Source: Bisbaumannia sp015645095 (lineage in GTDB: Bacteria > Pseudomonadota > Gammaproteobacteria > Pseudomonadales > Halomonadaceae). From it: a stretch of DNA of 64,000 bases. The notes under the pieces are model-generated. The model was not told where the DNA came from and made no database searches. It saw only the letters and a program-made list of their open reading frames with translations. Both the position numbers and the translations under genes were made by a program. The stretch lies in NCBI GenBank assembly GCA_036871055.1, contig CP141893.1, positions 372,001 through 436,000 on the forward strand. The letters run 5' to 3'. Of the stretch, positions 6,569 to 15,108 are shown piece after piece; within the stretch, counting starts at the first letter, position 1, and each line of letters opens with the position of its first letter.

Positions 6569-8707
6569 ATGCCCATGAATACTACGCCTGCCCCCGAGGT
6601 GCGCGACGAAGAGGCCAGCGAGGCTTCCGAACGCCTCGAGCATCCCTGGCTCGGCCGGGTGCTGATTGTCCTGGCCATCGTCGTGGCCCTGTCGCATCTC
6701 TACTTCAATACCCTGGGTACCCTTTCCGAGGTGTGGGTCAGCGCCCTGCACTTCGGCATGTTCGGCCTGCTCTGTGCCCTCTCGGTGCCCATGCTCAAGG
6801 CGCGTTCCGCCTCCGGCCAGCGGCTGGTGCTGGCGGTGGATGTGCTGCTCGGCCTCGCCGCCCTGGGCTGCGCCTTCTACCTGATCGGCTTCGAGGATGC
6901 CCTCTATGCCCGCGGGGTGCGCTTCTCCACCGCCGACTGGGTGGTCTCCATCGCCGCCCTGGCGCTGATCCTGGAGTTCGCCCGCCGCACCACCGGCTGG
7001 TTCATCCCGGTGCTCTGCCTGGTGGCGCTCACCTATGTGGCCTGGTGGGGCCGCCATGTGAGCGGCGTCTTCGGCTTCCCGGGCCTCAACTGGGAGACGG
7101 TGCTCTACCGCAGCTACCTGGGCGGCGATGGCATGCTGGGCTCCATCGCCCGCATCTCCTGGTCCTATGTCTTCATGTTCATCCTCTTCGGCGCCTTCCT
7201 GGTGCGCTCCGGCGCCGGCGACTTCATCATCGAGCTGGCCCGCTGTGCCGCCGGGCGCTTCGTCGGCGGCCCCGGTTTCGTCGCGGTCTTCTCCTCCGGG
7301 CTGATGGGCTCGGTCTCCGGCTCCAGCGTGGCCAACACCGTCTCCACCGGGGTAATCACCATCCCGCTGATGCGCAAGGCCGGTTTCCCGCCACGCTTCG
7401 CCGCCGGAGTCGAGGCGGCGGCTTCCACCGGCGGCCAGCTGATGCCCCCGGTCATGGGGGCCGGGGCCTTTATCATGGCCTCCTATACCCAGGTCTCCTA
7501 CCTGACCATCATCGGCGTGGCGGCCCTGCCGGCGCTGCTCTACTTCCTCTCGGTGGCGATGTTTGTGCGTATCGAGGCCAAGCGTAGCCATACCGAGCAG
7601 GTGACAGTGGAGGAGGCGCCACGCCTGCTCGAGGTGCTCAAGGGCGGCTGGCACTTCCTGCTGCCACTGGTGGTGCTGGTGGCCTCCTTGATCTACGGCT
7701 TCACTCCCACCTATGCCGCCGGCATCGCCATTCTCTCGGTGGTGGTCGCCTCCTGGTTGTCGAAGACCCCCATGACGCCCCGGGCGATCCTCGAGGCCCT
7801 GGTGCTGGGCAGCCGCAATATGGTCACCACGGCGATCCTGTTGCTCACCGTGGGGCTGATCGTCAACGTGGTCTCCACCACCGGCATCGGCAACACCTTC
7901 TCGCTGATGATCACCGACTGGGCCGGGGGCAGCCTCCTGATCACCATCGTGCTGATCGCCATCGCCTCCCTGGTGCTCGGCATGGGCCTGCCGGTGACCG
8001 CCGCCTATATCGTCCTCGGTACCCTCTCGGCGCCGGCCCTCTACGGCCTGATGGCCCATGGCCAACTGGTCGACCTGCTGATGGCCGGCAACCTGCCGGA
8101 GCAGGCCAAGGCGATCTTTATGCTCGCCGCCCCGGAGCAGCTGGATGCCCTCAATGCCCCCATGGACGCCGCCGCGGCCCGGGAGCTGCTGTCCCTGGTG
8201 CCCGATGACTTCCGTAGCCAGCTCTATGAGCAGGCCCTGTCACCGCACACCCTGACCCTGCTGCTGGTGGCCGCACACATGGTGATCTTCTGGCTCTCCC
8301 AGGACTCCAACGTCACCCCGCCGGTCTGCCTCACCGCCTTTGCCGCCGCGGCCATCGCCAAGACGCCGCCGATGCGCACCGGCTTCACCGCCTGGAAGAT
8401 CGCCAAGGGGCTCTATATCGTGCCCTTGCTGTTCGTCTGGTCGCCGCTGATCACCGGCACGCCCCTGGAGATGCTCACCGTCTTCGCCTTCGCCCTGTTC
8501 GGCATCTACGCCATCATCGCCGGCCTGGAGGGCTACCTGGAGAGCGAGCTGCCCTGGTGGCTGCGCCTGGTCATGTTCCCCATCGGTGCCCTGATGCTCT
8601 GGCCCCATGGTGAGCTGGCGCTGGACCTCTTGGGCCTGGTGCTCTTCCTGGGTATTCTGGTGTGGAGTTCCCGCGCAGGACGCGCGCCGCAACAGGCATT
8701 GGCATGA
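6569..8707 (+). CDS. TRAP transporter fused permease (DctQM-type)
   Basis: Fused small and large TRAP membrane subunits, 712 aa, the usual partner of TAXI binding proteins. The N-terminal third has four to five hydrophobic helices (DctQ-like); from about residue 190 the DctM-like part has the motifs GSVSGSSVANTVSTG and GGQLMPPVMGAGAF, plus a second half repeat with LGMGLPVTAAY and DSNVTPPVCL. It drives ion-coupled uptake of the captured ligand into the cytoplasm. ATG 6569 is used; ATG 6575 (two codons in) is an alternative. Its stop overlaps the next start by ATGA. It should be transcribed with the upstream binding protein, at a lower level because of the intervening REP-like element. Confidence 0.92.
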   Translation: MPMNTTPAPEVRDEEASEASERLEHPWLGRVLIVLAIVVALSHLYFNTLGTLSEVWVSALHFGMFGLLCALSVPMLKARSASGQRLVLAVDVLLGLAALGCAFYLIGFEDALYARGVRFSTADWVVSIAALALILEFARRTTGWFIPVLCLVALTYVAWWGRHVSGVFGFPGLNWETVLYRSYLGGDGMLGSIARISWSYVFMFILFGAFLVRSGAGDFIIELARCAAGRFVGGPGFVAVFSSGLMGSVSGSSVANTVSTGVITIPLMRKAGFPPRFAAGVEAAASTGGQLMPPVMGAGAFIMASYTQVSYLTIIGVAALPALLYFLSVAMFVRIEAKRSHTEQVTVEEAPRLLEVLKGGWHFLLPLVVLVASLIYGFTPTYAAGIAILSVVVASWLSKTPMTPRAILEALVLGSRNMVTTAILLLTVGLIVNVVSTTGIGNTFSLMITDWAGGSLLITIVLIAIASLVLGMGLPVTAAYIVLGTLSAPALYGLMAHGQLVDLLMAGNLPEQAKAIFMLAAPEQLDALNAPMDAAAARELLSLVPDDFRSQLYEQALSPHTLTLLLVAAHMVIFWLSQDSNVTPPVCLTAFAAAAIAKTPPMRTGFTAWKIAKGLYIVPLLFVWSPLITGTPLEMLTVFAFALFGIYAIIAGLEGYLESELPWWLRLVMFPIGALMLWPHGELALDLLGLVLFLGILVWSSRAGRAPQQALA

Positions 8708-9450
8708 CGCTACTCGAAGGCCTGGCCCTGGTTGGCATCGGGGCCGTGGCCGGTTTCATCAATGTGCTCTCGGCGGGCGGGTCGATGCTGACCCTCCCGC
8801 TGTTGATGTTCCTGGGCCTGCCGCCCCAGGTGGCCAATGGCACCAACCGGGTCTCCATCGTGCTGCAGAGCCTCTCGGCGGTGACCAGCTTCCTGCGTGC
8901 CGGCGCTTCCCATATCGGCCTCAGCTTGCGCCTCTCGGTACCGGCGGTGGTAGGTTCCCTGCTGGGGGCCTGGTTGGCCCTGCAGGTCAGCGACGCCCTC
9001 TTCGAGGCGGTGTTGATCACGGTGATGGCCGGCTCGGCGGTGCTGATGCTGCTGCCCCAGCCGCGCCTCGACACCCGGCCGCTGACGGTGGAGCGATTGA
9101 CCCCGGCGGTCTACCTGGCGATGTTCGCCATCGGTCTCTACGGCGGCTTTATCCAGGTGGGAGTGGGCATCCTCTTTATCGTCGTGCTCTACCGCCTGCT
9201 GCGCATCGACCTGGCCCAGGTCAATGTCTTCAAGGTACTGATCATCCTGGTCTACACCCTGCCGGCCCTGGGGCTCTTTATCGCCTTCGGTCAGGTGCGC
9301 TGGGGCTTCGGCCTGCTGCTGGCCCTGGGGAGCATGCTGGGCGCCTGGCTGGCGGTGAAGGTCAATATGAGTCCCCGGGGCGCCCTCTGGGTGAAGTGGC
9401 TGACGCTGGCGGTGATTGCCGCCATCATCCTGCGCCTGGTGTTCGGCTGA
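8704..9450 (+). CDS. TauE/SafE family sulfite/anion exporter-like membrane protein
   Basis: Membrane protein of the TauE/SafE family (PF01925-type), 248 aa, with about eight hydrophobic segments arranged as two repeats. Family signatures are AGFINVLSAGGSMLTLP near the N-terminus, LPPQVANGTNRVSIV, and GLYGGFIQVGVGI in the second repeat. Members export sulfite, sulfoacetate or other organic anions. The start overlaps the TRAP permease stop (ATGA), so it is translationally coupled and may export a product of the compound imported by the TAXI-TRAP system. A longer open frame upstream lies within the permease gene and was not used. Substrate unknown. Confidence 0.85.
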   Translation: MTLLEGLALVGIGAVAGFINVLSAGGSMLTLPLLMFLGLPPQVANGTNRVSIVLQSLSAVTSFLRAGASHIGLSLRLSVPAVVGSLLGAWLALQVSDALFEAVLITVMAGSAVLMLLPQPRLDTRPLTVERLTPAVYLAMFAIGLYGGFIQVGVGILFIVVLYRLLRIDLAQVNVFKVLIILVYTLPALGLFIAFGQVRWGFGLLLALGSMLGAWLAVKVNMSPRGALWVKWLTLAVIAAIILRLVFG

Positions 9451-9536
9451 GGTTGCCTTTCTTTCCCACCAGACGGTGCTAGAGTAAAAGCGTATGGGGC
9501 CGTAAGGCAGGCCCCTCATGGAGCAAGGAGTCCGAT

Positions 9537-9668
9537 ATGAAACGCATGCTCGCCGCCCTCATGTTGTCACTGTTTATGCTATCGCTACTTTCCGGCTGCA
9601 ACACCATGCGCGGGGCGGGAGAGGATATCCAAAAAGGAGGCGAGGCGATCCAGCGGCAGGCCGAATGA
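9537..9668 (+). CDS. Entericidin A/B family lipoprotein
   Basis: A 43-residue lipoprotein. A hydrophobic leader (MKRMLAALMLSLFMLSLLSGC) ends in the lipobox LLSGC, and the mature part (NTMRGAGEDIQKGGEAIQRQ) is the entericidin pattern of repeated GxxIQ segments. Entericidins are small envelope lipoproteins of stationary phase, described in E. coli as an antidote/toxin pair. AAGGAG lies 8 bases ahead of the ATG. The leader region carries a hairpin GGGGCC-N8-GGCCCC at 9496-9515. A second, frameshifted copy follows about 100 bases downstream. Function here unproven. Confidence 0.85.
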   Translation: MKRMLAALMLSLFMLSLLSGCNTMRGAGEDIQKGGEAIQRQAE

Positions 9669-9764
9669 CCCCGCTGGCATGATGTAGGGTGATGGCTTGG
9701 CTGAAGTGGCCATTTCGTCACGGACAAGGAACGGATGACTCCTCCTTGTCGAGCGGCTCATGCT

Positions 9765-9895
9765 ATGAGAAAAGCTATTGCCGTGACTTCGCCCCGCTGC
9801 TGACAGCCAGTGTGCTGATGGGGTGCGACACCACCGAAGGCGCTGGTCAGGATGTCGAGCGCGGCGGTGAAGGCGCACAGGATGCCACTGACTGA
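9765..9895 (+). pseudogene. Second entericidin gene, frameshifted
   Basis: From ATG 9765 the frame reads MRKAIAVTSPRC and stops. One base inserted near 9787 would restore MRKAIAVTFAPLLTASVLMGC, a signal peptide with lipobox LMGC, followed by DTTEGAGQDVERGGEGAQDATD, the entericidin mature pattern. The second half is still open in the other frame to the stop at 9893-9895. So this is either a recent single-base deletion (in the CT of GTGACTTCG) or a sequencing error. If real, only one of the two entericidins is functional. Confidence 0.65.
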
Positions 9896-9919
9896 TCGGT
9901 CCTGGCGTTAGCTCAGCGC

Positions 9920-9951
9920 CGAACGGGCATGCCCACGGGTATGCCCGTTCG
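9920..9951. terminator. Strong hairpin after the entericidin pair
   Basis: Perfect 11-bp stem CGAACGGGCAT / ATGCCCGTTCG with a 10-base loop. No T-run follows, so it may be a stability hairpin or a weak terminator. Confidence 0.5.
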
Positions 9952-9989
9952 CATGTGTATACTTCCAGTATCATCTGCCAAGGAGGCCC

Positions 9990-10325
9990 ATGATGATCAT
10001 GCCCTTGAAGTTCCTTTCGACAATTGGTGGAGCGTTGCTGTTGGTTGGGTGTACGGCCATGGCACAGTCGAATGCGTCGCGTGAACCGGCTCCGCCGCCT
10101 CCCCGGGTCACCGAAGGGGAAGATGCCTGTGGTGCCAGACATGTTCAGGATCGGGTGGGCCGCCACTACGACGAGTCGCTGAGCAATGCGATCCACAGCG
10201 AAAGCGGGGCCCGCCAGGTGCGGGTGATGCGCCCCGGCCACGCCTACACCATGGACTACCTTCACGACCGGTTGAATATCCGCCTGGACGAGCGGGAGCG
10301 GATCACCGACCTCTTCTGCGGCTGA
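9990..10325 (+). CDS. I78 family peptidase inhibitor, lipoprotein
   Basis: Secreted lipoprotein of 111 aa. The leader (LKFLSTIGGALLLVGC) ends in lipobox LVGC, so the mature protein should be lipid-anchored. The C-terminal part matches the I78 inhibitor pattern: ACGARHVQDRVGR, then RVMRPGHAYTMDYLHDRLNIRLDERERITDLFCG, with the two conserved cysteines that form the disulfide. I78 proteins (potato-inhibitor-like fold) inhibit serine proteases, and envelope copies may protect against foreign proteases. GGAGG lies 6 bases ahead of the ATG; ATG two codons later is possible. Monocistronic, with a terminator hairpin right after. Confidence 0.8.
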   Translation: MMIMPLKFLSTIGGALLLVGCTAMAQSNASREPAPPPPRVTEGEDACGARHVQDRVGRHYDESLSNAIHSESGARQVRVMRPGHAYTMDYLHDRLNIRLDERERITDLFCG

Positions 10326-10328
10326 CAA

Positions 10329-10354
10329 CAGCGGCGCCCCTTGGAGCGCCGCTG
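10329..10354. terminator. Hairpin between convergent genes
   Basis: Perfect 9-bp stem CAGCGGCGC / GCGCCGCTG with 8-base loop between the I78 gene and the convergent thioesterase gene. No long T-run on the plus strand, TTTTA only 20 bases later. Confidence 0.6.
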
Positions 10355-10375
10355 CGATTGCGATATTGCTCTCTT

Positions 10376-10900
10376 TTAGTGGGTCTCGGCGCCGTAGTGC
10401 TGCTCCGCGTAGTGGTTCTCGTGGGTGCGCCGCGCCTCCTCCTCGGCCTGCTTGCGCAGCTTCTTGCGCAGCGCCGCCTTCTCGAAGCGCAGCTTCTGCA
10501 TCGGCGTCTCCAGGTTGAGGGGCGGCACCTCCACCGGGGCACCCGCCTCGTCCACCGCCACCATGGTCAGGTAGCAGCTGTTGGTATGGCGGATCACCTT
10601 GTCGCGGATATTCTCCGCCACCACCTTGATGCCCACCTCCATGGAGGAACGGCCCACGTGGTTGACCGAGGCCAGGAAGGTGACCAGCTCGCCCACATGG
10701 ATGGGCTGCTTGAACAGTACCTGGTCCACCGAGAGCGTCACCACGTAGCTGCCGGAGTAGCGACTGGCGCAGGCATAGGCCACCTCGTCGAGCTTCTTGA
10801 GGATGGCGCCGCCATGCACCTTGCCGCTGAAGTTGGCCATGTCGGGAGTCATCAGCACGGTCATGGTCAGTTCGTGCTGGCGGGGCATATCATCGGTCAC
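10376..10900 (-). CDS. Hotdog-fold acyl-CoA thioesterase (YciA/ACOT type)
   Basis: Cytosolic acyl-CoA hydrolase, 174 aa. The family core MANFSGKVHGGAILKKLDEVAYACASRYSG holds the active-site region (HGG and Asp in LDEVA) and is followed by SVDQVLFKQPIHVGELV, the standard second block. The C-terminus is a charged helical tail. The GTG at 10900 has CGGAG 7 bases upstream and is preferred; ATG 12 bases further in is the alternative, and a longer frame to 10984 lacks a ribosome site. It releases free fatty acids from acyl-CoA; chain-length preference is not visible. Convergent with the I78 gene. Confidence 0.87.
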   Translation of the reverse strand: MTDDMPRQHELTMTVLMTPDMANFSGKVHGGAILKKLDEVAYACASRYSGSYVVTLSVDQVLFKQPIHVGELVTFLASVNHVGRSSMEVGIKVVAENIRDKVIRHTNSCYLTMVAVDEAGAPVEVPPLNLETPMQKLRFEKAALRKKLRKQAEEEARRTHENHYAEQHYGAETH

Positions 10901-11024
10901 AGGAGGGCTCCGGGAAGAATGGGACTGTCCCTGAGGATACCCGCTTCCCGTCGTCACTGCATAAGCGGAGGCGTCGACGGACATGCCGACGCCTCGTGGA
11001 GAATAGCAGCCCGCCCCATCCTGC

Positions 11025-12335
11025 CTAGAGGTAGGTCAGCAGCAGGCTGATGATCACTCCGGTGACCAGCAGCTGGACCAGGCAGAAGCCCATGATGTCC
11101 TTGGCCTTGAGGCCGGCGATGGCCAGCACCGGCAGCGCCCAGAAGGGTTGCAGCAGGTTGGTCCAGGCGTCACCCCAGGCCACCGCCATGGCCACCCGAG
11201 AGAGATCCGCCCCCAGGGCCTCGGCGGCGGGCAGCATGACCGGCGCCTGAACCGCCCACTGGCCGCCCCCGGAAGGCACGAAGAGGTTGACCACCCCGGC
11301 ACTGATAAAGGACCAGAAGGGCAGGGTCTGGGCGCTGGCGAAGGCGATGAAGCCCTCGGAGAGGCTCTGGGCCAGTCCCGACTGCACCATGATCGCCATG
11401 ATACCGGCATAGAAGGGGAACTGGATGACGATGCCGGCGCCGCCCTTGACCGCTTCCTGTAGGCTGATCAGCAGGTTGCGCGGGGTGCGGTGGAGCACGA
11501 TGGCCAGGAACAGGAACAGGAAGTTGACGATATTGAGGTTGAGGCCGCCGCCGCGCAGCAGGAAGTGGTCGAGTAGGAAGAGCAGGCCGGGGATGCCCAC
11601 CAGCCAGGCCAGGCTGCGGCTGTTCTCCAGGCGATCCGCCGGGCGGTGGAAAGTCATTCCCTCCTGGCTGGGCTCCTCTAGCCGGGCCGGATCCACATAG
11701 ACGCTCTCCTTGTCATCGGGAAGCATTAGCCGGTTGACCAGGGGCACGGCGATAAAGAGCGCTACCACGATGGCCAGGTTGAACCAGGCGAAGATGGTCT
11801 CGGAGGTGCCCACCACGCCGATGCGGTCGACGGTGAAGTGCCCCTCGGTGGCGATGGTCAGGGGAATGGAGCCTGCCAGGCCGCCGTGCCAGACCACGAA
11901 ACCGGAGTAGGCGCTGGCGATCAACAGCCGGTAGTCGACGCGGATCTGACGGGCCAGCTCCTTGGCGAAGAGCGCCCCCACCACCAGGCCGAAGCCCCAG
12001 TTGATCCAGCTGGCGGCCAGCGAGACCAGGGTGACCAGGACGATGGCGCCACCGGCATTGCCGGCCTTGCCCGCCAGGCGCTGCAACAGCCGCTTCACCG
12101 GCGGGGTATTGGCCAGCATGAACCCGGTCACCAGCACCAGCAGCATCTGCATGGAGAAGGTCAGCAGGTTCCAGAAACCGTCGCCCCACATGCGCATCAC
12201 CGCCAGCGGGGTCTGGCGCTCCACGGCGATGGCTGCGGCGGCGGCCACCAGGGTCAGCAGCAGGACGAAGACATAGGGGTCGGGGAGGTAGCGCTCGACC
12301 AGCTTCACCGCCGGCCGCGACAGGAACTTGAGCAT
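11025..12335 (-). CDS. atoE: AtoE-family short-chain fatty acid transporter
   Basis: Integral membrane protein of 436 aa with about 11-12 hydrophobic helices, matching AtoE (short-chain fatty acid permease; TIGR00366 type). Recognisable blocks are the N-terminal RYLPDPYVFVLLLTL, SWINWGFGLVVGALFAKELAR, AYSGFVVWHGGLAGSIPL and the C-terminal VPSGGGQWAVQAPVMLPAA and WGDAWTNLLQPFWALP. It should import short-chain fatty acids such as butyrate or acetoacetate. No ato CoA-transferase genes lie beside it, although the general CoA transferase catIJ is in the window. Single-gene unit on the minus strand. Confidence 0.9.
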   Translation of the reverse strand: MLKFLSRPAVKLVERYLPDPYVFVLLLTLVAAAAAIAVERQTPLAVMRMWGDGFWNLLTFSMQMLLVLVTGFMLANTPPVKRLLQRLAGKAGNAGGAIVLVTLVSLAASWINWGFGLVVGALFAKELARQIRVDYRLLIASAYSGFVVWHGGLAGSIPLTIATEGHFTVDRIGVVGTSETIFAWFNLAIVVALFIAVPLVNRLMLPDDKESVYVDPARLEEPSQEGMTFHRPADRLENSRSLAWLVGIPGLLFLLDHFLLRGGGLNLNIVNFLFLFLAIVLHRTPRNLLISLQEAVKGGAGIVIQFPFYAGIMAIMVQSGLAQSLSEGFIAFASAQTLPFWSFISAGVVNLFVPSGGGQWAVQAPVMLPAAEALGADLSRVAMAVAWGDAWTNLLQPFWALPVLAIAGLKAKDIMGFCLVQLLVTGVIISLLLTYL

Positions 12336-12409
12336 GGCATATTCGCTTATTGTGATATGGACTATCGCAACATAGCCGAAAAATCCCGTTGCGCGCTATC
12401 GACCTAAGG

Positions 12410-13750
12410 CTACCGTGGGCTGCCCTGGGGACAAGTCGGCGCCTCTCGCCAGTGGTGGCGCCGGTAATGGAGGTAATAGGCACCGAGGGTCGCCGAGCGC
12501 ACCAGGGTGAAGAGGGTGAAGGCGAGCCACAGGCCGTGGTTGCCGAGCCCCTGGGTCAGCCACCAGCAGGGCAGGTAGGCGGCCAGGGCCACGAAGATGC
12601 TGTTGCGCATCTCGCGGCTGGCGGTGGCGCCGATGAAGACCCCATCCAGCAGGTAGCTCCACACCGCCAGCAGCGGCATCAGGATCATCCAGGGCAGGTA
12701 CTGAGCGGCGGTGGCGCGCACCTCCGGCAGGTCGGTGAGCAGGGCGATCAGCGCCGGGCCGCCCAGCCAGAAGGCCAGGCTGGCCAGGGCGGCCGTCAAT
12801 AGCGAGAAGCGGGTGGCGCTGGCCACGGCGGTGCGGAATTCGTCCCAGCGCCCGCGCCCCACGGCACGGCCGGTGAGGGCCTCGGCGGCATGGGCGAAGC
12901 CGTCCAGGGCGTAGCTGGTCAGCATGATGAACTGCAACAGTACCGCGTTGGCGGCCAGCACGGTATCGCCCTGGCTGGCGCCCTGGGCGGTAAAGAAGGC
13001 CATGGCGAAGAGCAGCCCCAGGGTGCGCACGAAGAGGTGGCCATTGACCCGGATCAGTTCGCCATAGGCGGATAGCCGGCGCAGCCTCCGGCGATCGAGC
13101 CGCCCGCCCAGGCCTCGCAGCTGGCGGCCGACCAGCCACAGGCCGAAGACCAGGGCGCTGTAGTCGGCGATGGCCGAGGCCAGGGCCACGCCATTGCTGG
13201 TCATGCCCAGGCCGATCACGAACCACAGGTCGAGGAGGATATTGATGGCATTGGTCAGCACCAGGATCATCAGCGTGACCCGGGAGTTCTGCTGGCCCAG
13301 GAACCAGCCGAGGATGGCGTAGTTGGCCAGCACCGCCGGCGCCGAGACGATGCGGATCCGCGCGTACTCCCGGGCCAGCTCGGTGGCCGCCTCGCTGCCA
13401 TCCAGCAGCCACAGGCCCAGCTCGATCAGCGGGCGCGAGAAGAGGATCAGTGCCACGCCGATGGCCACCGCCAGCACCAGGGACTGGCCCAGCAGGGTGC
13501 GCACCTCGCCATCGTCGCCGCGCCCTAGGGCCTGGGCGGTGAGGCCGGTGGTGCCCATGCGCAGGAAGCCGAAGCCCCAGTAGAGAAAACCGAACAGGGT
13601 GGCCCCCAGGGTCACCCCGGCCAGGTAACGGGAGTCGGGCAGGTGCCCCACCACGGCGGTATCCACCAGGCCTAGCAGGGGCACGGTGATATTCGACAGG
13701 ATAATGGGCCAGGCCAGCAGCCAGATGCGGCGATTATCGGCGAGGGGCAC
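12410..13750 (-). CDS. MATE family efflux transporter (DinF-like)
   Basis: Multidrug/toxin exporter of the MATE family, DinF branch, 446 aa, twelve predicted helices. Start region RRIWLLAWPIILSNITVPLLGLVDTAVVGHL and GFGFLRMGTTGLTAQALGRGD are typical of DinF-type pumps, which use Na+ or H+. GTG 13750 is chosen because AGGAAAG lies 6 bases upstream and because it matches the usual family start; the open frame to 13810 would add 20 unlikely residues. Substrates unknown. Located between atoE and a divergently oriented small membrane protein. Confidence 0.88.
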   Translation of the reverse strand: MPLADNRRIWLLAWPIILSNITVPLLGLVDTAVVGHLPDSRYLAGVTLGATLFGFLYWGFGFLRMGTTGLTAQALGRGDDGEVRTLLGQSLVLAVAIGVALILFSRPLIELGLWLLDGSEAATELAREYARIRIVSAPAVLANYAILGWFLGQQNSRVTLMILVLTNAINILLDLWFVIGLGMTSNGVALASAIADYSALVFGLWLVGRQLRGLGGRLDRRRLRRLSAYGELIRVNGHLFVRTLGLLFAMAFFTAQGASQGDTVLAANAVLLQFIMLTSYALDGFAHAAEALTGRAVGRGRWDEFRTAVASATRFSLLTAALASLAFWLGGPALIALLTDLPEVRATAAQYLPWMILMPLLAVWSYLLDGVFIGATASREMRNSIFVALAAYLPCWWLTQGLGNHGLWLAFTLFTLVRSATLGAYYLHYRRHHWREAPTCPQGSPR

Positions 13751-13850
13751 TAGACTTTCCTGAAGTGGTGAGGGGGCGGGCAGGATAGCTCTGGCGCAGG
13801 GGCAACACAAATCATCCCGCCGCGACGGTCATGATGAGGGGGACGGACGC

Positions 13851-14183
13851 ATGGGTGGATGCAAGCGAACGCTAATGATAGTCGGGGTGGCCCTGGCGCT
13901 GGTACTCGCTAGCGGTACCGTGGGAGCTCAGGATCGTCAGATGGGGCAGCGCCTGGAGGCGCGGCCCAGCGGCGGTGCCATGGTGGTGGATGCTCTGGTG
14001 GCCCGGCCGCTGCTGGCGGTGGCGACCCTGGGCGGCACGGCGGTGTTCCTGGTCTCGTTGCCTTTCAGTGCCCTGGGGGGCAACGTGGATGCGGCGGCGG
14101 AGACCCTGATCCGCACGCCGGCGGAGGCGACCTTCCGGCGCTGCCTGGGCTGCACCGTCAGCAAGCGGGCCGACGAGCTATAG
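13851..14183 (+). CDS. Small exported protein of unknown function
   Basis: I do not recognise a characterised family. The 110-aa product starts with a signal peptide (IVGVALALVLASGTVGAQ), then a second hydrophobic segment (LLAVATLGGTAVFLVSLPFSAL), and ends in a short tail with RRCLGCT, a possible disulfide or metal pair. Similar short proteins with one signal and one membrane segment are common in Pseudomonas and Halomonas and carry no known role. It diverges from the MATE gene and converges with yfhL across a strong terminator. Confidence 0.7.
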   Translation: MGGCKRTLMIVGVALALVLASGTVGAQDRQMGQRLEARPSGGAMVVDALVARPLLAVATLGGTAVFLVSLPFSALGGNVDAAAETLIRTPAEATFRRCLGCTVSKRADEL

Positions 14184-14201
14184 CCTTCATCGCAAAAGAT
14201 A

Positions 14202-14237
14202 ACGCCGGAGTCCTCTCTCGACAGAGGGCTCCGGCGT
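14202..14237. terminator. Bidirectional terminator-like hairpin
   Basis: Stem ACGCCGGAG / CTCCGGCGT, extended by inner CCTCT/AGAGG pairing, between two convergent genes. Short T-richness on both sides (CGTTGTG; ATCTTTT on the minus strand), so it can serve both genes. Confidence 0.7.
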
Positions 14238-14254
14238 CGTTGTGATAAGGGGAC

Positions 14255-14503
14255 TCAGGCCGCGGTGATGCGCTGGTACTTCGCCATCAGCTGCTCCCGG
14301 GTCTCTTCCCGTTCCGGGTCCAGGGGGATGCAGTCCACCGGGCAGACCTGCTGGCACTGGGGCTCGTCGAAGTGGCCGACGCACTCGGTGCACAGCGCCG
14401 GATCGATGACGTAGATCTCTTCCCCCGGCGAGATGGCGCCGTTGGGGCATTCGGGTTCGCAGACGTCGCAGTTGATGCACTCGTCGGTGATCATCAGGGC
14501 CAT
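14255..14503 (-). CDS. yfhL: YfhL-type 2[4Fe-4S] ferredoxin
   Basis: Cytosolic dicluster ferredoxin of 82 aa. Motif one CINCDVCEPECPNG and motif two CTECVGHFDEPQCQQVCPVDC give eight cluster cysteines with the seven-residue insertion between the second and third Cys of the second cluster that marks the YfhL/Alvin subgroup with low-potential clusters. It is an electron carrier of unknown partner. It lies 34 bases after coaD on the same strand, the gene order often seen in Pseudomonas and relatives, so the two are probably co-transcribed. Confidence 0.92.
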   Translation of the reverse strand: MALMITDECINCDVCEPECPNGAISPGEEIYVIDPALCTECVGHFDEPQCQQVCPVDCIPLDPEREETREQLMAKYQRITAA

Positions 14504-14537
14504 GGGGCTACCTCAGAGAATTGCCTGAGTAAAGGAC

Positions 14538-15017
14538 TCAGGTATTGTAATGCGCTTTGAGGGCCTCGACGACCCTGGGGTGTACCAGCTTGGAGACGTC
14601 GCCGCCCAGGTGGGCGATCTCCCGCACGATGGTCGAGGAGATATAGGAGTTCTGCACCTCGGGGGTCAGGAAGAGGCTCTCCACGTCCGGGGCCTGGGCG
14701 CGATTCATGTTGGCCAGTTGCAGCTCGTACTCGAAGTCGGAGACGGCACGCAGCCCGCGCAGGATGATGCGCGCCTGCTGGGCTTCGAGGAACTCGGTGA
14801 GCAGTCCCGAGAAGCCCATCACCTCCACGTTGTCGAGGTGGCTCACCACCTCCCTGGCCAGGGCGATCCGGGCATCCAGGCCGAGGGCCGGGCGCTTGCC
14901 TGGGCTGGCGGCGATGGCCACGATCACCCGGTCGAACATGCGCGCGGCGCGCTCGATCAGGTCGGTATGGCCATTGGTGATGGGGTCGAAGGTGCCGGGA
15001 TAGACCACGGTGTTCAT
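14538..15017 (-). CDS. coaD: Pantetheine-phosphate adenylyltransferase
   Basis: Penultimate step of coenzyme A synthesis: 4'-phosphopantetheine plus ATP gives dephospho-CoA and pyrophosphate. The 159-aa length is standard. N-terminal nucleotidyl-transferase motif GTFDPITNGHTDLI (T/HxGH) and the C-terminal ISSTIVREIA (ISSTxVR) bind ATP; RGLRAVSDFEYELQLANMNR is the conserved middle block. Essential housekeeping enzyme. Upstream gene order is unlike E. coli (no waaA or rsmD adjacent); instead fabY lies 91 bases upstream. Confidence 0.97.
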   Translation of the reverse strand: MNTVVYPGTFDPITNGHTDLIERAARMFDRVIVAIAASPGKRPALGLDARIALAREVVSHLDNVEVMGFSGLLTEFLEAQQARIILRGLRAVSDFEYELQLANMNRAQAPDVESLFLTPEVQNSYISSTIVREIAHLGGDVSKLVHPRVVEALKAHYNT

Positions 15018-15108
15018 GGGCGGTGTCCTGTGCCGATCATTCGGGGGCGGGCCTCAGGGTAGCGGAGGCGCCCCGCGGCGACAATGGTATCGCCGCGGGC
15101 GTGGGCCC

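Noticed and set aside
5252..8065. Very long minus-strand open frame (937 codons) opposite the TAXI-TRAP genes
   Set aside because: Low-complexity sequence rich in Gly, His, Gln and Arg, mirror of high-GC codons of well recognised plus-strand genes; no family features.
9689..9895. Open frame of 68 codons treated as an intact gene
   Set aside because: Its N-terminus (MMAWLKWPFRHGQ) has no signal peptide; the entericidin part is better explained by a frameshift from ATG 9765.
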